9,222 nt of DNA from an uncultured Dialister sp. Lineage in GTDB: Bacteria > Bacillota > Negativicutes > Veillonellales > Dialisteraceae. The stretch lies in assembly GCA_900541485.1 (NCBI GenBank), contig UQJW01000018.1:1-9222 (forward strand), given 5' to 3'. A program made the position numbers and the translations under genes. The notes under the pieces were generated by a model. The model ran no database searches. It worked only from the letters and a program-made list of their open reading frames with translations, and had not been told where the DNA came from. Below, one piece after another: positions 6,802-9,222 of this stretch (position 1 is the stretch's first letter; the number at the start of each line of letters is the position of its first letter).

Positions 6802-6820
6802 GATGTTCCGCCTTATTCAA
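6792..6820 (-). promoter_or_regulatory. Promoter of the exported-protein gene
   Basis: On the minus strand TTGAAT (6815-6820) is followed after 17 bases by a perfect TATAAT (6792-6797) carrying the extended -10 TG one base before it. Transcription would begin near 6785, giving an untranslated leader of about 95 bases before the ATG at 6689. The best promoter match upstream of this gene. Confidence 0.7.
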
Positions 6821-6857
6821 AATACAGAGTCTGCAGAAATGCGGAAGAGGAGATACC

Positions 6858-7652
6858 ATGGAAATCATTTTTGCCCGCCCTCAAGACAGTGCCGTATGGA
6901 AGGTCAGTGAAAGTTACCTGCTCGGACGTCCTCCGGAAAGAGGGACAATCATTTGCTACAAAAAGGCTTTTTATATAGACCGGGACTGTTTTGAAATAAA
7001 GGGACGGGAAATACCCGGTATGTCCGTTCCCGTGACAACGACGCTGGACAGTGAGGAGAAATCTGTTCTTGCCGTCAGGGAATTCATGAACGGCCGCCGT
7101 CTTCCCGTAGGAACGGCAGTTGCACTTTCCGCCAAAGGGATTTTTGTGTTTTCCGAAAAAGAGTGGACACCAAGCGGTCCGTTTGAAGAATTGAAATGGC
7201 CGGAAACGGTGGTGCAATGGGTTATGACTGCAGAAGAGGCAGAAGAAAAATACGGACTTCCCGGCAAAAAGGCAAGGAATGACTGTAAAAACAATTTATT
7301 CTCACCGGGAGAGGCAAGAAAGTCAGGGCCGGCGTGGCTCATTACCGCAGAGGCGGCAGACAGAATGTACGGAACGGGAAAGGAAAAAATCGCGCCTGTA
7401 AATCCTTTTCTTTTGGTATTTTCCACTGCAGAGGCAGGTGTCCTTTGGAACCGTGACGGCGGAGACGTCCGTGCCGCTGCGGCAGGTGCGGGACACAGAG
7501 CGGCCCGCCTTTTTGACGGAGACCGCCGTCAGTCGGGCCGGACATGGCTCGTCACGCGGATGGCCATGGACCGCCTTTACGGACCTGCCGATTCCGGGAA
7601 AATGAAAGCGCTGGCGGAAACACTCCGCCCCGCAGGTGCAAAAACGGAATAG
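6858..7652 (+). CDS. Protein with two tandem helix-turn-helix-like modules
   Basis: A 264-residue soluble protein without signal peptide or membrane segment. GAGGAG (6847-6852) five bases before the ATG fixes the start. The N-terminal 115 residues look alpha/beta and I do not recognise them. Two related modules follow, 121-172 and 187-242. Both have a [ST]xxEA helix, a [YW]xxxGxxxR stretch, LF, then ARKSGPAWLIT..AADRMYG in the first and RRQSGRTWLVT..AMDRLYG in the second. The pattern of a Thr/Ser-xx-Glu-Ala-Ala first helix ending in KSGRxWLIT is that of excisionase/HTH_17-like DNA-binding modules found in many Firmicutes accessory proteins. The second copy has lost the usual Tyr-Gly-Leu turn and is richer in Ala, Arg and GC (7440-7640). 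A DNA-binding or regulatory role is inferred. It stands alone, divergent from the exported-protein gene. Confidence 0.8.
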   Translation: MEIIFARPQDSAVWKVSESYLLGRPPERGTIICYKKAFYIDRDCFEIKGREIPGMSVPVTTTLDSEEKSVLAVREFMNGRRLPVGTAVALSAKGIFVFSEKEWTPSGPFEELKWPETVVQWVMTAEEAEEKYGLPGKKARNDCKNNLFSPGEARKSGPAWLITAEAADRMYGTGKEKIAPVNPFLLVFSTAEAGVLWNRDGGDVRAAAAGAGHRAARLFDGDRRQSGRTWLVTRMAMDRLYGPADSGKMKALAETLRPAGAKTE

Positions 7653-7704
7653 AAGACAAATGATTTTCTGAAACTGATATATAGATGAATTTAGATATAG
7701 AATG

Positions 7705-7713
7705 TGATAAAAT
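7705..7713 (+). promoter_or_regulatory. Candidate extended -10 of the gene at 7760
   Basis: TGATAAAAT (7705-7713) is an extended -10 (TG, one base, TAAAAT), about 47 bases before the start codon. No good -35 is seen at 16-18 bases. I see no terminator between 7652 and this point, so read-through from the gene before is possible. Confidence 0.45.
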
Positions 7714-7759
7714 ATAAGTAGTAAAAATAAAATAATTAACTTACAGAAAGGATACAACC

Positions 7760-8299
7760 ATGAAAAAACATATCGTATTTCATTTGGATAACGAAAGTAA
7801 AAAGAACATGAACGGTGCTTTTTTGACCTACGAAATGAAAAATGACGGCGAGCTTATTTTTTCTGCCGATACGGAAAGTCTGAAACAGCTCGGAGAAAAA
7901 CTGCTCCGCATGGCGGAAGAAGGCGCTAAAGAAATGACGATTACCGTTGACGCCGATACGACGAAAGAAAAAGCGTACAAAGAAAGCAAAGAAAAAGAAG
8001 GCAGACTGTTCCTAGAAAAAATTAAAGACATTGTCCCCGGTACATCAGACATCATGGTGCTTTCCGCAGACGGAAAAATGTACAGCCTCATTGTCACCAG
8101 ACGCCCTAATGATGACGGATACCAAGTGGCTTTAGAAATCGGGCATAAGAAATATTTCCTCGGCAAACCGGAAGGGAAATACATGTACAACGAAAGACCG
8201 CTCAGCCCCATGAAAGCACGCATGACCTATGAAGACGTAGAAGCGGCCGTCAATTATTTCGTGGAAAACAGAGGAAACACCGTTCCCAGAGGAGAATAA
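7760..8299 (+). CDS. Small charged cytoplasmic protein of unknown function
   Basis: A 179-residue protein I cannot assign. AAAGGA (7747-7752) seven bases before the ATG supports the start. There is no signal peptide or membrane segment. Two parts can be seen. The first (about 1-66) has alternating strands and a helix: TYEMKNDGELIFSADTESL, then KQLGEKLLRMAEEGAKEMTITVD, a layout somewhat like Imm32-type immunity folds, though the match is only by eye. A Lys/Glu-rich linker (about 67-85) follows, then a second part with short strands (SDIMVLSADGKMYSLIVTRR, GYQVALEIGHKKYFLG) and a final helix (YEDVEAAVNYFVENRG). The codon use is clean and it has its own terminator, so it is a real gene. Its only neighbour on the same strand is the helix-turn-helix gene 107 bases upstream. 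Confidence 0.8.
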   Translation: MKKHIVFHLDNESKKNMNGAFLTYEMKNDGELIFSADTESLKQLGEKLLRMAEEGAKEMTITVDADTTKEKAYKESKEKEGRLFLEKIKDIVPGTSDIMVLSADGKMYSLIVTRRPNDDGYQVALEIGHKKYFLGKPEGKYMYNERPLSPMKARMTYEDVEAAVNYFVENRGNTVPRGE

Positions 8300-8332
8300 C
8301 AGCAGGAATTCTTAAAAACAGAACAGACAAAG

Positions 8333-8361
8333 AAAAACCGTCTATCAAAAAGGCGGTTTTT
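8333..8361 (+). terminator. Rho-independent terminator of the gene at 7760
   Basis: AAAAACCGTC (8333-8342) pairs with GGCGGTTTTT (8352-8361, one G-U pair) around a nine-base A-rich loop, 33 bases after the stop codon. Confidence 0.88.
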
Positions 8362-8376
8362 ATATGAGTAAAAACA

Positions 8377-8406
8377 AAAAATAAAGAAATGACTCACACA
8401 GAAAAT
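8377..8406 (+). repeat. 30-base repeat, first copy
   Basis: Matches 8971-9000 at 25 of 30 positions (shared core ATGACTC then ACAGAAAA). At the second site it runs straight into the GCCGTCCCCG element; here about 40 other bases (8407-8447) intervene before the first GCCGTCCCCG at 8448. Confidence 0.55.
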
Positions 8407-8492
8407 CTGTCTTGACCGTAACAAAAACAAAAACCTCCATTTCACAAGCCGTCCCCGTTGTTTAAACACGAAAGGAAGAATACGAAACGTAA

Positions 8493-8620
8493 GCCGTCCC
8501 CGGATGACGGGAAGCAAGCGAACCACTTTTCGAGGAGAGGAGCGACGCTGTAAAAGTGAGTGAGACGCTTTGCCTTGGCTAAGGTGGCGGCGGAGCCGTC
8601 GGAAAGGGCAAGCGTGAGCA
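8493..8620 (+). repeat. REP-like GC-rich element, interrupted copy
   Basis: GCCGTCCCCG with a hairpin (CCGTC 8494-8498, GACGG 8506-8510) ends in GGGAAG at 8514, and the 38-base GGTGGCGGCGGAGCCGTC part follows at 8583-8620. At 9000-9059 these two parts are contiguous, so 68 bases (8515-8582) separate them here. The 38-base part matches 9022-9059 with two differences. The extra segment carries its own stem, CACTTTT (8524-8530) with AAAAGTG (8552-8558). A short extra GCCGTCCCCG lies at 8448-8457. Confidence 0.7.
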
Positions 8621-8707
8621 AACAGGTGAAATGATTCTGACCTATGTACGCACTCTTGCCCCTATCGCCTCGCAAGGCCCGGCACTTCCCTCCGCATTCG
8701 GGGGAAG
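8606..8707. other. Foldable segment with two stems
   Basis: GGGCAAGCGTG (8606-8616) and CACTCTTGCCC (8651-8661) are inverted arms with one mismatch across a 34-base loop, so the 3' end of the REP-like element has a nearby inverted partner. CTTCCCTC (8685-8692) pairs with GGGGGAAG (8700-8707, one G-U). No coding frame fits and there is no T run, so this is not a simple terminator. Confidence 0.5.
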
Positions 8708-8759
8708 CGAACGACTAAGGAAGAAAGAATTCTTATTTTATATTTATATATGCTTTTGA

Positions 8760-8865
8760 CGATATCCGCTGCCGGATTCTTCGCTACTCATAACAATCTG
8801 TTTTTTATATTTCATTTCTTTATGTATGCTTGCCTCCGCTCAAGAATGACGGCAGAAGTGAATTG
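8760..8865 (-). repeat. Palindromic dispersed repeat, reverse copy with enlarged tip
   Basis: Same CGATATCC, TGCCGGATTCTT (8770-8781) and 29-base end (8837-8865) as at 124-197. The arms TGCCG..ATTCTT and AAGAATGACGGCA (8842-8854) enclose a 55-base unrelated AT-rich middle (8782-8836), against 23 in the left copy. Confidence 0.7.
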
Positions 8866-8877
8866 CGTTTTTTCAAA

Positions 8878-8928
8878 GGTAGTAAATACTTGCTTGTCAT
8901 TCTTGAACGAAGTGAAGAATCCAAGCAG
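8878..8928 (+). repeat. Palindromic dispersed repeat, compact forward copy
   Basis: TGCTTG (8891-8896) pairs with CAAGCA (8922-8927), and ATTCTT (8899-8904) with AAGAAT (8915-8920), leaving a ten-base tip GAACGAAGTG. This is the compact form of the element seen at 1-97, with 29 of 32 bases shared in the first part. It directly follows the reverse copy, giving an inverted pair. Confidence 0.75.
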
Positions 8929-8970
8929 AAAGTACAGGTATTACATGTTGTTTTTGAATGAGCCAAACAG

Positions 8971-9059
8971 AAAAATAAATGAATGACTCTGACAGAAAAG
9001 CCGTCCCCGCTTGTCGGGGAAGGTGGCGGCGGAGCCGTCGGAAGGGGCAAGTGTGAGCA
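8971..9059 (+). repeat. REP-like GC-rich element, uninterrupted copy
   Basis: The 30-base repeat (8971-9000) leads straight into GCCGTCCCCG; CCCCG (9005-9009) and CGGGG (9015-9019) form a hairpin, followed by the 38-base part with a small CGGC..GCCG stem. Non-coding; it is the intact counterpart of the interrupted copy at 8377-8620. Confidence 0.72.
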
Positions 9060-9094
9060 GAAACGAAAATACCGATAAAATCTGAAAAAACGGG

Positions 9095-9123
9095 TTGACA
9101 GAAGGTAAATAAAATGATAGGAT
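9095..9123 (+). promoter_or_regulatory. Promoter reading toward the right end (P1)
   Basis: A perfect TTGACA (9095-9100), 17-base spacer, TAGGAT (9118-9123, four of six). The predicted transcript starts with overlapping small stems: CCGTC (9132-9136) with GACGG (9142-9146), or GCCGT (9131-9135) with ACGGC (9150-9154). Confidence 0.6.
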
Positions 9124-9188
9124 AATATCCGCCGTCGGTCAGACGGTAAACGGCACGAAAAAAGCAGAGAAAAAAGAGAAAAATTTGC

Positions 9189-9217
9189 TTGACAAAAGAA
9201 AAGTGCCGTGATAAACT
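9189..9217 (+). promoter_or_regulatory. Strong promoter reading out of the window (P2)
   Basis: A perfect TTGACA (9189-9194), 17-base spacer and TAAACT (9212-9217) with the extended -10 TG at 9209-9210. An A-rich tract (9156-9183) lies upstream, like an UP element. Its gene lies beyond the window; a tandem pair of such promoters is typical of stable-RNA or translation genes. Confidence 0.75.
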
Positions 9218-9222
9218 AATCA

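Larger units (their letters stand above)
8362..9222. other. Long gene-free right end
   Basis: About 860 bases without a credible coding frame: the short frames on either strand have no binding sites and run through repeats. The content is REP-like elements, palindromic repeats, the foldable segment 8606-8707 and two outward promoters. The stretch 8708-8759 shows nothing but AT-rich sequence. Confidence 0.7.

Noticed and set aside
8412..8440. TTGACC as a promoter -35
   Set aside because: No T-rich -10 lies 15-19 bases downstream; the sequence there is A- and C-rich.
8750..8986. 78-residue plus-strand frame
   Set aside because: It runs through two palindromic repeats, has no ribosome binding site and its composition follows the repeats.
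8362..9222. CRISPR array
   Set aside because: The repeats are few, differ in size, are not regularly spaced, and no Cas gene is present.
1..9222. Insertion sequence or prophage
   Set aside because: No transposase, integrase or phage structural gene is visible; the repeats are short and non-coding.

Overview
The window most likely comes from the chromosome of a diderm Firmicute (Negativicutes, Veillonellaceae-like; Dialister is my best guess). The signs are strong Firmicutes-type ribosome binding sites and sigma-A-like promoters, moderate GC, and an outer-membrane TonB-dependent receptor, which requires two membranes. Short GTCATTCTTGA..AAGAATCC palindromes and GGTGGCGGCGGAGCCGTC elements of the kind dispersed in such genomes support this. 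The genus is inferred from general look and was not tested by any search.

Layout: 1-210 holds two palindromic dispersed repeats. 303-1277 encodes a lipoprotein binding protein of the iron-chelate/cobalamin ABC family, with its own terminator and no permease or ATPase beside it. 1312-1653 is a gene-free stretch with three dyads, one terminator-like. 1654-2904 encodes a MatC-like (SLC13/ion-transporter superfamily) dicarboxylate permease, followed by a terminator. 3116-5389 encodes a TonB-dependent receptor, and 15 bases later a small exported protein (5405-5854) completes an apparent two-gene operon. Two back-to-back terminators lie between this and the convergent gene 5958-6689, which encodes an exported protein that appears to contain the same ~95-residue domain twice. 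A divergent gene, 6858-7652, encodes a cytoplasmic protein with two tandem helix-turn-helix-like modules. 7760-8299 encodes a small, highly charged protein of unknown function. From 8362 to the end (860 bases) there is no credible gene. That stretch holds REP-like repeats, the same palindromic family as at the left edge, a complex foldable segment, and two strong promoters pointing out of the right end.

How the genes may work together: the receptor (outer membrane) and the binding lipoprotein (envelope, facing the inner membrane) could serve successive steps of chelated-metal or corrinoid uptake, but they are separate transcription units and the rest of the machinery (TonB/ExbBD, permease, ATPase) is not here. 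The permease is a stand-alone carboxylate uptake gene. The remaining four proteins are of unknown function.

I did not find an unmistakable new system. The most unusual things are the internally duplicated exported protein, the tandem helix-turn-helix protein, the receptor-linked small exported protein, and the palindromic repeats whose hairpin tips differ in length and sequence from copy to copy.
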